64,000 bases of DNA. Origin: CADCWK01 sp965218235. GTDB lineage: Bacteria; Chloroflexota; Chloroflexia; Thermomicrobiales; UBA6265. Positions 34,356 through 44,166 of the stretch are shown piece by piece; position 1 is the first letter of the stretch, and every line of letters starts with the position of its first letter. Both the position numbers and the translations under genes were made by a program. Below the pieces are notes generated by a model. That model saw nothing but the letters and a program-made list of their open reading frames with translations, ran no database searches and was not told where the DNA came from. The stretch covers positions 186,001 to 250,000 of the forward strand of contig OZ244595.1 in the NCBI GenBank assembly GCA_965218235.1, written 5' to 3'.

Positions 34356-36224
34356 TCAGAAGTTCAGTGAGACCGTTGCCGGCGGCCGCGGGCAACGGGT
34401 GCCGAGGTCATCGAGGGCCGGCTGGAACCCCGGTGCCTGAGTGACCGGAATCAGGTAGACGACCTCGCAGCCCGTCCCTGGCAGACTGGTCAATCGCGCC
34501 GAGCCTTCCGACCCGAAGCCGCCCGAGTAGACATCGATGCGCTCACCGACGCTGTCAGCCGGCCCTCGGGTGGCGCCCGCCGACGGGTCGATGAAGCGCG
34601 CCTCGCCATCCAGCATCAACCGGTAGGTCGAGACGTCGAGTCGCTCGAAGTTCGCATCGGTCGGGCCGGACAGGACGAGCGCGACGCTCGGCGTTCCCGC
34701 GGTTCGCTGGGCGCGGATCGCCGCGACGACTTCCGGCGTGTGCGACTGCGACGCCAGCGGCGTGACCAGGTCGGCCTCCCAGTCCTCGACGGCGACCGCG
34801 GCCACGACGACCAGCGCGAGAGCGATCCGGATCAGGCCGCGGAAGCTGGAGAGCTGCCTGGTGGCTGGGCCATGGTCATTGCGCAGGAGACGCAGGAGCA
34901 GATTCGGCAGGTGCACGATCAACACACCGGTCAGCCAGACCATGCCCAACGCCGCGATGATCAGGAGAAACGGGCTCGCGAAGACCAGCCGCCCGAGGTG
35001 GACCTGCGACGTCGCCAGCAGCGGCAACGTCACCCCCGCCAGACCGACGATCAGGAAGCGGGACTCGACGGACCGGCCGAGCTGCCCGAGGAGCAGCACC
35101 GCGCCGACCACAACGGGCGGGACCAGGAGGCTGCTGTAGAGCTGACCGTGAGGATTCCAGTAGTCGGTCAGCGGTGGGCGAGTGCCGCGGTTCGCCAGCA
35201 GGTCGAGGAGCGCGGTGGAGTTCGAACGGACCAGGGTCCAGACCTGCTCGCCGGTATCGCCGGTGACCGACTTGGGCGGCAGGAAGCTTTGGAACGATCC
35301 GGGATACGCGATGAATGAGACGAGCTGCTCGCCGCCCGCGTTGTAGTACGACGAGAGCGCCTGCCGAAGATCCCAGGTCGCCGCTGACGTGCCCAGGCCG
35401 AAGCCGAGCATCAGTGTCAGGAAGAGCGGCAGCGTCACCAGCGTCACCACCAGCGCCGGGAGCAGCCAGTTCCGGTTGTCGCGCTGGGCGATGAGTTCTA
35501 CCACGAGCAGGGCCAGGGCGATCGCCCAGAAGAGGCGGATCGGAGAGTAGGCGTAGGGACCAAGGAGCAGCGTGACCTGCAGGCCGACGAGCGCCATGAT
35601 TCGTCCGCTGAGCGATCTCCCATTGACCCGTACGACCCGCAGCAGCAGCAGCGCCGTCAGCAGCGCGAGCGGGACGGACAGTCCGACGACGGTCCCGGTT
35701 CGACCATAGACGAGGAACGCCGGCGAAAGGGCGACCAGCACCGCCGCGAGCACCCCGGTCGCTGGCCCGGCCACGGACCGGCCGAGCAGGAACGTCAGCG
35801 GAACGGCAAGCGCCGACAGCAGCGCCAGCGGAACCCGCAGCGCGGTCAGGCTGACCTCGTCGACGCTGAACGAGAGACTCGCCGGGATGACGACGAACGG
35901 CAACCGGCCGCTGTCGGTCATGAGCCCGTCGGTCAGGCGGAACGTATCGAGGACCGACCGCTGCCCATCGACCACGTCGAGGAGGTCGGCGGCCGTGTAC
36001 TCCTCCCAGTTGAATGCATAGTCCGGAGCGTGGCGCATAGTGAGGAGCAGGAGAACGGCGGAGAGCGCAGACAGCAGGCAGAGCATGACCGCCGTCGTCG
36101 TGCGCCGGGCGAACAGGAGCGTCAGCCAACTGGCGGAATCCGCCGCTGGCAGAACGCTACCGAGCGGCTCGCGGTGCCAGGGAGCCGACGCGACCCGGTC
36201 GCGGACAGATGCGTGATCCGGCAT
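34356..36224 (-). CDS. GT-C membrane glycosyltransferase-like protein (GT39/ArnT-like)
   Basis: This 622-residue polytopic membrane protein has ten or more spans. The first is near MLCLLSALSAVLLLLTM, followed by an acidic extracytoplasmic loop (HAPDYAFNWEEYTAADLL) that matches the catalytic-loop position of GT-C enzymes. ALRVPLALLSALAVPLTFLLGRS and LVALSPAFLVYGRTG resemble the PMT/ArnT family. A soluble domain of about 170 residues forms the C-terminus. It probably uses a lipid-linked sugar to modify a cell-surface substrate. GAGGAAA precedes the ATG at 36224. It converges with the sensor kinase, with 12 bases between stops. Confidence 0.72.
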   Translation of the reverse strand: MPDHASVRDRVASAPWHREPLGSVLPAADSASWLTLLFARRTTTAVMLCLLSALSAVLLLLTMRHAPDYAFNWEEYTAADLLDVVDGQRSVLDTFRLTDGLMTDSGRLPFVVIPASLSFSVDEVSLTALRVPLALLSALAVPLTFLLGRSVAGPATGVLAAVLVALSPAFLVYGRTGTVVGLSVPLALLTALLLLRVVRVNGRSLSGRIMALVGLQVTLLLGPYAYSPIRLFWAIALALLVVELIAQRDNRNWLLPALVVTLVTLPLFLTLMLGFGLGTSAATWDLRQALSSYYNAGGEQLVSFIAYPGSFQSFLPPKSVTGDTGEQVWTLVRSNSTALLDLLANRGTRPPLTDYWNPHGQLYSSLLVPPVVVGAVLLLGQLGRSVESRFLIVGLAGVTLPLLATSQVHLGRLVFASPFLLIIAALGMVWLTGVLIVHLPNLLLRLLRNDHGPATRQLSSFRGLIRIALALVVVAAVAVEDWEADLVTPLASQSHTPEVVAAIRAQRTAGTPSVALVLSGPTDANFERLDVSTYRLMLDGEARFIDPSAGATRGPADSVGERIDVYSGGFGSEGSARLTSLPGTGCEVVYLIPVTQAPGFQPALDDLGTRCPRPPATVSLNF

Positions 36225-36544
36225 GCGTTTCCTCGACACGGAATGAGGGGGATTCTGTCGATGGACTGTACCGTATCGGCCCGGCCGGATCGAGCCAACG
36301 ATTGACGGATGCGTACCGGTTCTGACCCCATCCGGACAGAGACCGACCGGGACCAAATCCAGCCGAAACGGTCGAGTCCCCATTCATCTGGACAGGTCAT
36401 ATCCTCAGTGGACGGAGACCCTGAGCGGTTCGTCCCGAGTGAGCGGGCGTTGTTCCGCGCCCGACTGCGCAACCCGGGGGCCCCGGGTCGAGTCACGCCA
36501 GGCGGGATCGAAGCGGGAAGCGGCGGACCGGACGTTGTATCGTT
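36225..36544. other. Divergent intergenic region
   Basis: No gene was found in these 320 bases between the glycosyltransferase and the RNHCP gene. They must hold promoters for both directions, but no convincing -35/-10 pair or operator was seen. Confidence 0.4.
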
Positions 36545-37057
36545 ATGGCCTACCGACCCATCGAACGTGGCCAGCAGGAGTTCCCGTTGCCGTCCCATCG
36601 TCGAATCCGGGATGCCCGCCGCGCCGAGCGTCGGGACGCCCGCGAGCAACAGACCGTCGCCCGCAACGTCCGCCGCGCCGACGTGCTGGCGTCGACGCCC
36701 ACGCCCACGCCGAACGAGCGCAACCCGTTCACCTGCGGCCACTGCGGCACGCGGGTGGCCCCGACCGTCTCGGGAGGCCATCACCGCAACCACTGCCCGG
36801 AATGCCTGTACAGCCTCCACATCGACGACCGCCGGATGGGCGATCGAGCCAGCGACTGCGGTGGCCTGATGGCGCCGGTCGCCACCTTTCGCCGGCCAAA
36901 GGGCGAAGAGGTGATCATCCACCGGTGCGAGCGCTGCGGGCTGGAGCGTCACAACCGGCTCGCCGCCGACGATAGCCTGCTCGTCCTCCATGGACTCCCA
37001 AAGGTCGAGCCACGGCAGACGGTCCGCGGCTCCCGGGCTGACGCCCTGACGCCCTGA
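36545..37057 (+). CDS. RNHCP-domain zinc-ribbon protein
   Basis: This 170-residue protein carries the RNHCP domain: TCGHCG (C64, C67), the name-giving RNHCPEC (81-87), DRASDCGGLMAP, and CERCG (C128, C131). The four-plus cysteines suggest one or two zinc sites. The first 58 residues are Arg-rich and probably disordered. Family function is not established. The stop codon lies inside an 8-base tandem repeat, so the last few residues (ADALTP) are made by the repeat itself. No strong ribosome site was seen before the ATG, and a leaderless or weak start is possible. Confidence 0.8.
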   Translation: MAYRPIERGQQEFPLPSHRRIRDARRAERRDAREQQTVARNVRRADVLASTPTPTPNERNPFTCGHCGTRVAPTVSGGHHRNHCPECLYSLHIDDRRMGDRASDCGGLMAPVATFRRPKGEEVIIHRCERCGLERHNRLAADDSLLVLHGLPKVEPRQTVRGSRADALTP

Positions 37058-37139
37058 CGCCCTGACGCCCTGACGCCCTGACGCCCTGACGCCCTGACGC
37101 CCTGACGCCCTGACGCCCTGACGCCCTGACGCCCTGACG
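37039..37139. repeat. 8-bp tandem repeat, about 12.6 copies of TGACGCCC
   Basis: Twelve perfect copies of TGACGCCC (37039-37134) and a five-base partial copy overlap the end of the RNHCP gene. Because the unit is not a multiple of three and contains TGA, any three neighbouring copies give a stop in all three forward frames. Perfect copies imply recent slippage. Confidence 0.9.
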
Positions 37140-37195
37140 AAGGATGGCGTCTGATACAGCGTTGGGGCAACACCCGGTGCGCGGCAAGCAGGGAC

Positions 37196-38763
37196 ATGAC
37201 TTGGTCACGGGTTAACCCTTGGTCCGCATCGGTTGCGGATGATCTGGGAACGTCATGGGACGATCGACACCGGCCGGACTTCTCCAGCCCGCTCTACGGG
37301 GCCACCCCAGCCCCGGCCGGCCGCTTCAACGACACCTCCTTCAGCCTCGGCGTCGCCTCAGGCGACCCGCTCCAAATGGCATCGTCCTCTGGATACGACT
37401 CGCCGTCACGCCGCTCGATGGCGGTGGCATGGACTGTCTACCCTACGAGGTCCGCTGGGAACTCGCCAGTGACGACCAGTTCGGTCAGGTCGTCCAGACG
37501 GGCACGGGGGTCGCCTCGCCGGTCCTCGCCCACAGCGTCCACGTCGACGTGACCGGCCTGACGCCCGCGACCGAGTACTTCTACCGGTTCATGGTCGGCG
37601 GCGAGATCAGCCCGGTCGGCCGGACCGCCCCGGCCGCCGGCTCGGCCGTCGACAACATCCGCTTCGCCTTCACGAGCTGCGCTCACTGGGAGCACGGCTA
37701 CTTCAAGCCGTACGGCCACATCGCCGAGCAGCGCTTCGACGTCATCTTCAACCTCGGCGACTACATCTACGAGATGGGTTCCGGCGACTACCGCGTCTAC
37801 GACGACGATACGCCCCCTCGCTTCACCGGCGGCGAGATCGTCGACCTCTCGCTCTACCGCAACCGGCACGCCCTCTACAAGACGGACGCCGACCTCCAGG
37901 CTGCCCATCGCTCGGCACCGTGGGTCGTGACGTGGGACGACCACGAGGTCGAGAACGACTACGCCGGCCTCGTCCGCGAGGACCCGCGCGATCAGAACGG
38001 CTTCCCCGCGCTCGTCGCCGCATCGTACAGGCCCACTTCGAGCACATGCCGCTTCCGGCCTTCCAGCATCCCAACCGGCCCGGACATGCAGCTCTACCGC
38101 GACTTCCGCTACGGCACGCTGCTTGATGTCGCGATGCTCGACGGACGGCAGTACCGCAGCGACCTGCCCTGCGGCGATGGTGCCCAGGTCCGCTGCCCCC
38201 AGGCCCTCGACCCGGCCATGACGATGCTTGGCCCGGCGCAGGAGCAGTGGGTCCTCGCGACGCTGGATGCCAGCGCGGCGACCTGGAAGTCGATTGGCCA
38301 GCAGACCATGATGGCGCAGCTCAACGTTAGCACCAGTGAGCCGACCTTCAACCTCGACCAGTGGCACGGCTACCCGGACGCCCGCAACCGCCTCCTCCGG
38401 GACATCGACAGCCGCTCGATCGCCAACACCGTCGTCCTGAGCGGCGACATCCACTGCGCCAAGGTCAACGACTTCAAGATGGACTTCAAGGACGCAACCT
38501 CGACCACCGTCGCGACCGAGTTCGTCTGCACCTCGCTCAACGCCGATAACCCGCTCGTCCCGCAGCTCCAGCAGGCGCTGCGCATCAACCCGCACATCAG
38601 GTTCGTCGACGGCCTCCACGGCTTCAACCTAAACACGTTGACGATGGACAGCTGGAGGTCTGACTTCCGGACCGTCCCGAACGTGACCGACAAAGCGGCC
38701 GAGGTGTCGACGCTGATGAGCTGGGTGATCTCGGCCGGGCGGGCTGGCGCCAAAGAGGCGTGA
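37196..38763 (+). pseudogene. PhoD-family alkaline phosphatase/phosphodiesterase gene with frameshifts
   Basis: Most of a PhoD enzyme is present: an Fn3-like N-terminal domain (YEVRWELASDD, then TPATEYFYRF), FTSCAHWEHGYF, NLGDYIYE, WVVTWDDHEVENDYA, DVAMLDGRQYR and VVLSGDIHCAKV, which give the metal ligands. The start FSLGVASGDP is in the frame of 37196, but from about 37373 the homologous frame (NGIVLWIRLA) is the one that continues to 38763, as if one base were lost. A second, self-correcting pair of shifts spans 38028-38076, where the expected QAHFEHMPLPAFQHPN is out of frame. No Tat signal is visible. The cause may be decay or sequence error. Confidence 0.72.
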
Positions 38764-38775
38764 CGCACGGCACGC

Positions 38776-41553
38776 TCAACGCCCGATCCCGACGGACGGC
38801 CCAGTCGACGAGGGTGTGAGGACGACATTCCGCGCTCCCTCGCCGTTCCAGCCGTCCGATGCCACCGGCGCCTGTTCGGTGACGCGGATAATCGCGACGG
38901 TGATGCGCGGCAAGTCGAGATCCGTCTGATAGACCAGGTAGCGGGGCTCCCAGCGCGGACCGAACTTGTCCTTCCAGGCGTACAGACCTCCGACGGAGAA
39001 GAACCGTTCCATCTGGCTGTTCAAATGGCGCAGCGCCCGCTCGACCGCCGGCGCGTTCGGTTCATCGCCGACCGCAACCCACGGCACCATCCCAAGGGAG
39101 AACGAGTCGAAGCCAGCGGTCCGGCTGGCGAGGAACATCCCGACGAACAGCACGTCCATCGACGCGTTCGGCGCATCGCGGCGCCGTCGCATCAGGTCCA
39201 GCGTCGCCTCCCCGGGCGCGCCGTCGCCGATCAGGTTGGCGAAGGCGACGATCCCGCCGCGCTCGTCCTCGGTCGCGACGACGACGCACTGGGCGAGGTA
39301 GCGATCGTCCCACTGCCCGAGGGTGAAACCGCGCTCGCGCCGCCCATCGAGCCGCAGCCAGTCGTCCGAGACCTCCCGTAACCGGACGAGTAGCTCAGGA
39401 CTGTGAGGCGGCTGATGCGTGACGGTGTGAAAACCGTCACGCTCCATTCGCCGGACCGCTGATCGCAATCCCTTCATGGAATGACCATCGAGTGTGAACG
39501 CCCGGAGATCGACGACCGCTTCCGCACCGATCGTCACGACCCGTAGCCCGGCATGCCGGTACGCGGCGACCCGGATGGGCGTGGCCTGATGGAAGGCGAA
39601 TCGCCAGCCGTTGGTATCGCACCACTCCGCGAACTCGGCCAGCGTCCGGTCGAACGCACTGGCATCCGGGACGACCGGATCGCCGAGGACCAGCGCACAG
39701 CCGTTGGACAGGCGGAACGAGACCAGCCCGGACCCGTCACTCGTGAAGAAGAACAGCTTGTCGTCCCACCCCTTGAAGGTATCCAGCGACGAGTCGCCGT
39801 ACCGGGCGATGAAGGCGCGGGCCCGTCGTCGCTCCCGCGGAAGGGTGTGCCGCCGCCAGATCACGGGCCGCCAGAGGGAGAAGGCCGCCATCCCAATCGA
39901 GAGGATCCCGACCAGAGTGATGGAATTTAGAAACCAGGCGGCGTAGTGCGTCCGGGGGACGAGGTCCGCCCGCCCCATCCCGACGTAGAGCCGGATGGTT
40001 TCCCGCAACGCATCGGTGAGCCCGAAGCTGTCGCCGAAGTCGCGCCGGTCGAGCAGGTAGAAGCCCAGTGTGCCGTATGCCAGGGCACCAGCGAGGGAGC
40101 CGACCACGCCCATCAGGACGCCGCCGGCGGTCGGGATATCAGTCCGGACGCGGAAGTCCGCCCGCCGCATGACCAGAATGAGCAGGGTCACCGCTGTGAC
40201 GATAACGACCCCGATGTCGTGCTCCTTGAGCGGGTGGGCGACGGTCACGGCGACGAGCAGACCGACGGCGATCAGCCACGCCAGCCGCTTGCGCCGCCAG
40301 AGCCCCCAGGCGAGGGCGAGCAGGAGCAATCCGGAGACCAGCGCCACCGATCGGGCGAGGGACGGGATCGAGAGGATCCAGTCGCTGCTGGCTTCGCGCA
40401 GACGGTGCTCGCCGGTGTGCGGGCCAAGGACCGACCAGACCGTCAGCACCCCGACGAGCGCCGTCGCGATCGCCGGCAGCCGGGGCAGGAGCCCGCCGCT
40501 GCCGCTCCGGACCAACACGGCCGACCCACGCTGGACCAGCGGCTCGCAAGCAACTCCCAGTCCGAGTGGCAACCAGAGCTCGAACGCCCGGTAGACCAGC
40601 ACCCCACCCAGCGCGGCCGCCACTGGCAGTCCACGCGCGGTGAGCGCCGTTGCCATCGAGAGCTCGACGATCCCGAGCCCCCCGAAGATCGGGGTAATGA
40701 ACAGGAAGGCCGATCCGACCGTGTAGCCGACCAGCACATCGAGCAGAGTGAGATCGAAGTGGATCGAGCGGATGGAGAAAAAGAGGACCAGGACTCCCAG
40801 CAGATCGATGACGAACGCGTTGGCGAAGATAGGCAAAGCCTTCGGCAAGCTTATGTGCTGAGCGCGTGCCTCCCCGAGCGCGACCTGGACGCGGGACGGC
40901 AACCAACGCACCAGCCAGGCCGGCGGGCCAGGCTTTCGCAGGCCCAGCATGAAGAGGATGAGTATGACCGTGCAGAGGATGACCAACACGACGGTAGCGA
41001 TGATCGTCGCGGTGTTCGCGCCACCGGTCAGCATGAGCGCGACCGCGACCGGAAGGAGCAACGAGACGAACGAAATCGTACCGACCGAGGCCGAAAACAA
41101 CTCACCGAACAAGCCAAGACTCGTGGGAACGCCGAAATCAGCCAGCCGCCGGACCTGGACTGCGAGAGAGAGTGGGGCTCCACCAGGGACCACGATCCCA
41201 ATCATCTGCCGGCGCAGGAAGAGCGGCAGGATCATTCGGTAAGGGAGACGCTGGCCCAACAGCAGATAGACCAGCTTTTGCTGGAACCCCATGAGCGAGA
41301 CAATGGTCAGTTGCGCGCAGAGGGCCAGGATCAGCCAGCCTGGCTGAGCGGTGCGCAACTCCCGCTCAAGTCCCAGAAGCTCGCCCCGTTGCCGGACGAT
41401 GAAGAAGACGATTCCGCCGACGAGAAGCAGCGCCCATAACACCAGACCGATCCGCCGCAGCCGCTTCCCGCCGCGTCCACCAAGCCCTCGCCTGATGCGC
41501 TTCACCCAGTCCGGATCAGAACCAGCGTCAAGGGTCAGTTCCGAATCAGTCAT
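38776..41553 (-). CDS. mprF: MprF-like bifunctional lysyltransferase/flippase
   Basis: This 925-residue protein has an N-terminal membrane half with a flippase-like domain (about residues 30-340; FLRRQMIGIVVPGGAPLSLAVQVRRL) and further spans to about 560. A soluble C-terminal DUF2156 GNAT-fold domain (about 590-880; LVLGDPVVP, EWCDTNGWRFAFHQ, MKGLRSAVRRMERDGF) follows. MprF proteins transfer Lys or Ala from tRNA to phosphatidylglycerol and flip the product outward, raising resistance to cationic peptides. The aminoacyl group used here cannot be read from sequence. ATGA overlap with the upstream rhomboid-like gene shows translational coupling. Confidence 0.85.
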   Translation of the reverse strand: MTDSELTLDAGSDPDWVKRIRRGLGGRGGKRLRRIGLVLWALLLVGGIVFFIVRQRGELLGLERELRTAQPGWLILALCAQLTIVSLMGFQQKLVYLLLGQRLPYRMILPLFLRRQMIGIVVPGGAPLSLAVQVRRLADFGVPTSLGLFGELFSASVGTISFVSLLLPVAVALMLTGGANTATIIATVVLVILCTVILILFMLGLRKPGPPAWLVRWLPSRVQVALGEARAQHISLPKALPIFANAFVIDLLGVLVLFFSIRSIHFDLTLLDVLVGYTVGSAFLFITPIFGGLGIVELSMATALTARGLPVAAALGGVLVYRAFELWLPLGLGVACEPLVQRGSAVLVRSGSGGLLPRLPAIATALVGVLTVWSVLGPHTGEHRLREASSDWILSIPSLARSVALVSGLLLLALAWGLWRRKRLAWLIAVGLLVAVTVAHPLKEHDIGVVIVTAVTLLILVMRRADFRVRTDIPTAGGVLMGVVGSLAGALAYGTLGFYLLDRRDFGDSFGLTDALRETIRLYVGMGRADLVPRTHYAAWFLNSITLVGILSIGMAAFSLWRPVIWRRHTLPRERRRARAFIARYGDSSLDTFKGWDDKLFFFTSDGSGLVSFRLSNGCALVLGDPVVPDASAFDRTLAEFAEWCDTNGWRFAFHQATPIRVAAYRHAGLRVVTIGAEAVVDLRAFTLDGHSMKGLRSAVRRMERDGFHTVTHQPPHSPELLVRLREVSDDWLRLDGRRERGFTLGQWDDRYLAQCVVVATEDERGGIVAFANLIGDGAPGEATLDLMRRRRDAPNASMDVLFVGMFLASRTAGFDSFSLGMVPWVAVGDEPNAPAVERALRHLNSQMERFFSVGGLYAWKDKFGPRWEPRYLVYQTDLDLPRITVAIIRVTEQAPVASDGWNGEGARNVVLTPSSTGPSVGIGR

Positions 41554-42311
41554 GTCGAGGACCTCGACTCAGTCGATGCCCGGGCGGGCGAACCAACCGT
41601 CTCGCGAGGACGAGCGGCCCGCTGAAGAAGCCGCGCGACCGTCATCCCCGTCGCCATCCCGAGCGGGTGGGCCATGTCCGAGACCGAGTGCTGGACGATC
41701 AGTACTTGACCCAGATAGAGCAATCCCCCAAGAGGCAAGAGGAAGCCAGCTGCCCTCCAGAAGCGTCCTCGCTGGAGCAGATAGATGCTGAGGGCACCCG
41801 CCACTCCCCAGGCACCGACTGACGCTCCAACGTCGGCATTCCGAACCAGATCCGGGACCTCGTCCCAGTCGGTCGACCAGATGAGCACGAGGGAGAGCAG
41901 GGCCGCCGTGCCCGACGCGATGATCGTGCTGGTCCAGTAGACGAGCAAGGTTCGCCAGGTGCCGATCAGGAACTCCAACGGGACCAGCCAGGCCAGCAGC
42001 ATGAAGACACTGTTACGAACATGATCGGGATAGAGTGTGAGAACTTCCGAACTAAGGACCACCCAGACATGTCCGGCGCCCAGGTTCTCGAGGTCATAGC
42101 CCCAGCGCTCCCGGATGCCAGAGGGCAGGTCGCCACTGATCGATCCCGTCCAGAAGGCGAGTCCGACGATCAGGCCGATCATGACGAGACTGAACGGCAG
42201 CCGGCGGACCACGGTAAGCGAGGATCGGACCGCGCGGACTGCCCACCGGCTGGACGAGCCCGGACGGGGAATGAATGCGGTCGATTGGTTGTCCGGAAGC
42301 GGATGATCCAT
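41550..42311 (-). CDS. Rhomboid-like membrane protein coupled to mprF
   Basis: This 253-residue protein has about six membrane spans and a rhomboid-like active-site pattern: GASVGAWGVAGAL (S164) in one helix and SDMAHPLGMATGM (H215) in the last. Classical rhomboids have GxSG; here it is GASVG, so proteolysis is likely but not certain. The first 35 residues are cytoplasmic and Arg-rich. ATG at 42311 is chosen where hydrophobic sequence follows; the frame is open further upstream. It overlaps mprF by four bases (ATGA), so the two products probably work in the same membrane process. Confidence 0.68.
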   Translation of the reverse strand: MDHPLPDNQSTAFIPRPGSSSRWAVRAVRSSLTVVRRLPFSLVMIGLIVGLAFWTGSISGDLPSGIRERWGYDLENLGAGHVWVVLSSEVLTLYPDHVRNSVFMLLAWLVPLEFLIGTWRTLLVYWTSTIIASGTAALLSLVLIWSTDWDEVPDLVRNADVGASVGAWGVAGALSIYLLQRGRFWRAAGFLLPLGGLLYLGQVLIVQHSVSDMAHPLGMATGMTVARLLQRAARPRETVGSPARASTESRSST

Positions 42312-42550
42312 TGACGTGACCCCGCGGCGAGGACAACGCGACGTGCCAGATGACTGCTGGTTCGGCCGTCTCGCCGCCGACCGGTGGACGGCTGGGAGGT
42401 AAGATGCGAGTTTAACGATACGTCCAGCTCCTGAACGCGGGCTGAAGCGAAGCTGAAGCAATTGCCGGACCGGGCCGGGCATTCCCAGCCACCGCTCTGT
42501 CCGTCTCACTATCGGGTGAGTGCAAAGCGCGATGATCGAGGCACCACGGG

Positions 42551-44059
42551 ATGGACTCGCCAGGGCCGAACCTGACAACCGGGGTCACTCTGAACTGGCC
42601 AGGCAAGCCAATCGACAATGGGATGAGTCCGGTCACCAGCGTCCGTCTCGGATCGCTCGAACGGTGGGAGCTGCCGACCACACCTGACGCTCCACCGCGA
42701 GCATCATCGATGCTGGTCGCCGCCGATGCCGTCAGGGTGCTCGATGCCTGGCGCGGTCGGGACCCGGTCCTGCCCACCGATCCGGTCCGGCTGATCTACC
42801 TCGACCCGCCGTTCGCGACCGGAACGACTTTCGCCGCCGAGATTCCGGTCGGCGAGCGCCGGGCGGCTCGGCCGAACCTGCGCCTCCCGGCCTACCGCGA
42901 CGTCTGGGCAGGAGGGCTGCCGGGCTACCTCACGTTCATGCACGGATTGCTCTCGCGGCTCCGGGACATGCTGGCTGACGACGGCTGGTTGTGCCTGCAC
43001 TGCGACCACCGGGCCAGCGCGCACCTCCGGCTGATCCTGGACGAGCTGTTCGGCCCCGGCGCCTTCCGCAACGAGATCGTCTGGAGCTACGGGCTGGGCA
43101 ACGGGACGTCCCGCCGCGGTTTCCCCCGCAAGCACGATACGCTGCTGCTCTACGCGAAGTCCGACGCGGCGATCTTCAGGCCAGTTCGGGGCGCGGTCAG
43201 CCCGGCGATGGCGAGCAAGTACCGCCACGTCCGCGCCGACGGCACCCGGTTCATGCGCAGCTACGGCCGCGAGTACGACCTCCGGGGCGGCAAGCCGGTC
43301 GGGTCGGTCTGGGAGATTCCCTCCGTGGCGCCGACGAGTCGGGAGCGGACCGGCTACCCGACGCAGAAGCCGGTCGCCCTGCTGGAACGCCTCATCGCCG
43401 CCACGACCGCTCCCGGCGACCTCGTGCTCGACCCGTGCTGCGGCTCCGGCACGACCCTTCTGGCCGCCAGCGGGCTGGGCCGGGTCTCCGTCGGGATCGA
43501 CGCCTCGCCGCTGGCCGTCGCCGCGTCCCGACAGCGCCTAGTCCGATCGGGTGTCCCGTTCTCGGTCGTTGCGCCTCAACCCACCGAAACTGATGTCACT
43601 GGTGTTCCGGCCGGTGGGCATCTCGCCGGACCGCCACGTCGATACGAGATCGTCGCGAGGGCCGTCTGCGAATCCAATGCGCTGCCCGGTGACGCGCTGC
43701 TCACCGTGACCCTCGAAGATCTCAGGGTCATCCCGATTGGCGAACCCCACCCGTCCCGGTCTGCGCTCACCGTCGAGAACGGTCGACTGGTTCGAAGCGA
43801 CCGCCAGGACATTCCGATTACCGATCACTGGACCGACTGGCTGACCGGCTGGGCGGTCCACCTGAGTGTCGACGGCTGGGCAGCCGCCAGACCATTCATT
43901 CCAACCGCGTCGTGCATCCGGACCGGGCGAGACTGGACGCTCGCGACGACCCTCACGGTCGCGTTGTCCGGAGCCGGTGCGCCGGTCAGCGTCAGCCTTC
44001 GGCTCTACGATGTCTTCGGGGCGTGGTTCGGCGTCACGATCCCGACGACCTGCGGTTGA
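42551..44059 (+). CDS. Site-specific DNA methyltransferase, beta-type (orphan)
   Basis: This 502-residue protein has motif IV LIYLDPPF (D85) before motif I DPCCGSGTT (D294), the beta-class order of N6-adenine/N4-cytosine methyltransferases. YPTQKPVALLERLI follows a DELFGPGAFRNEIVWSY segment as in type III-like Mod enzymes. A C-terminal domain of about 150 residues (WLTGWAVHLSVDG, VSLRLYDVFG) resembles the tail found on some Chloroflexota methyltransferases. No restriction gene is near, so it may be solitary and regulatory. The first 50 residues are poorly conserved; ATGs at 42623 or 42710 are possible starts. Confidence 0.82.
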   Translation: MDSPGPNLTTGVTLNWPGKPIDNGMSPVTSVRLGSLERWELPTTPDAPPRASSMLVAADAVRVLDAWRGRDPVLPTDPVRLIYLDPPFATGTTFAAEIPVGERRAARPNLRLPAYRDVWAGGLPGYLTFMHGLLSRLRDMLADDGWLCLHCDHRASAHLRLILDELFGPGAFRNEIVWSYGLGNGTSRRGFPRKHDTLLLYAKSDAAIFRPVRGAVSPAMASKYRHVRADGTRFMRSYGREYDLRGGKPVGSVWEIPSVAPTSRERTGYPTQKPVALLERLIAATTAPGDLVLDPCCGSGTTLLAASGLGRVSVGIDASPLAVAASRQRLVRSGVPFSVVAPQPTETDVTGVPAGGHLAGPPRRYEIVARAVCESNALPGDALLTVTLEDLRVIPIGEPHPSRSALTVENGRLVRSDRQDIPITDHWTDWLTGWAVHLSVDGWAAARPFIPTASCIRTGRDWTLATTLTVALSGAGAPVSVSLRLYDVFGAWFGVTIPTTCG

Positions 44060-44166
44060 CCGGTTTCGCGCGATCGATGGCGACTGGCTTGCGGGCAGGC
44101 TGACATTCAGGACTCGGCCAGCGGCACCGTTGACGCGCCGGCCCTTGACCCACTGGAGGGCAGCGC

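Noticed and set aside
37039..37139. Possible CRISPR array or repeat protein
   Set aside because: The unit is only 8 bases with no spacers. The repetitive peptide on the minus strand is a by-product of the tandem repeat.
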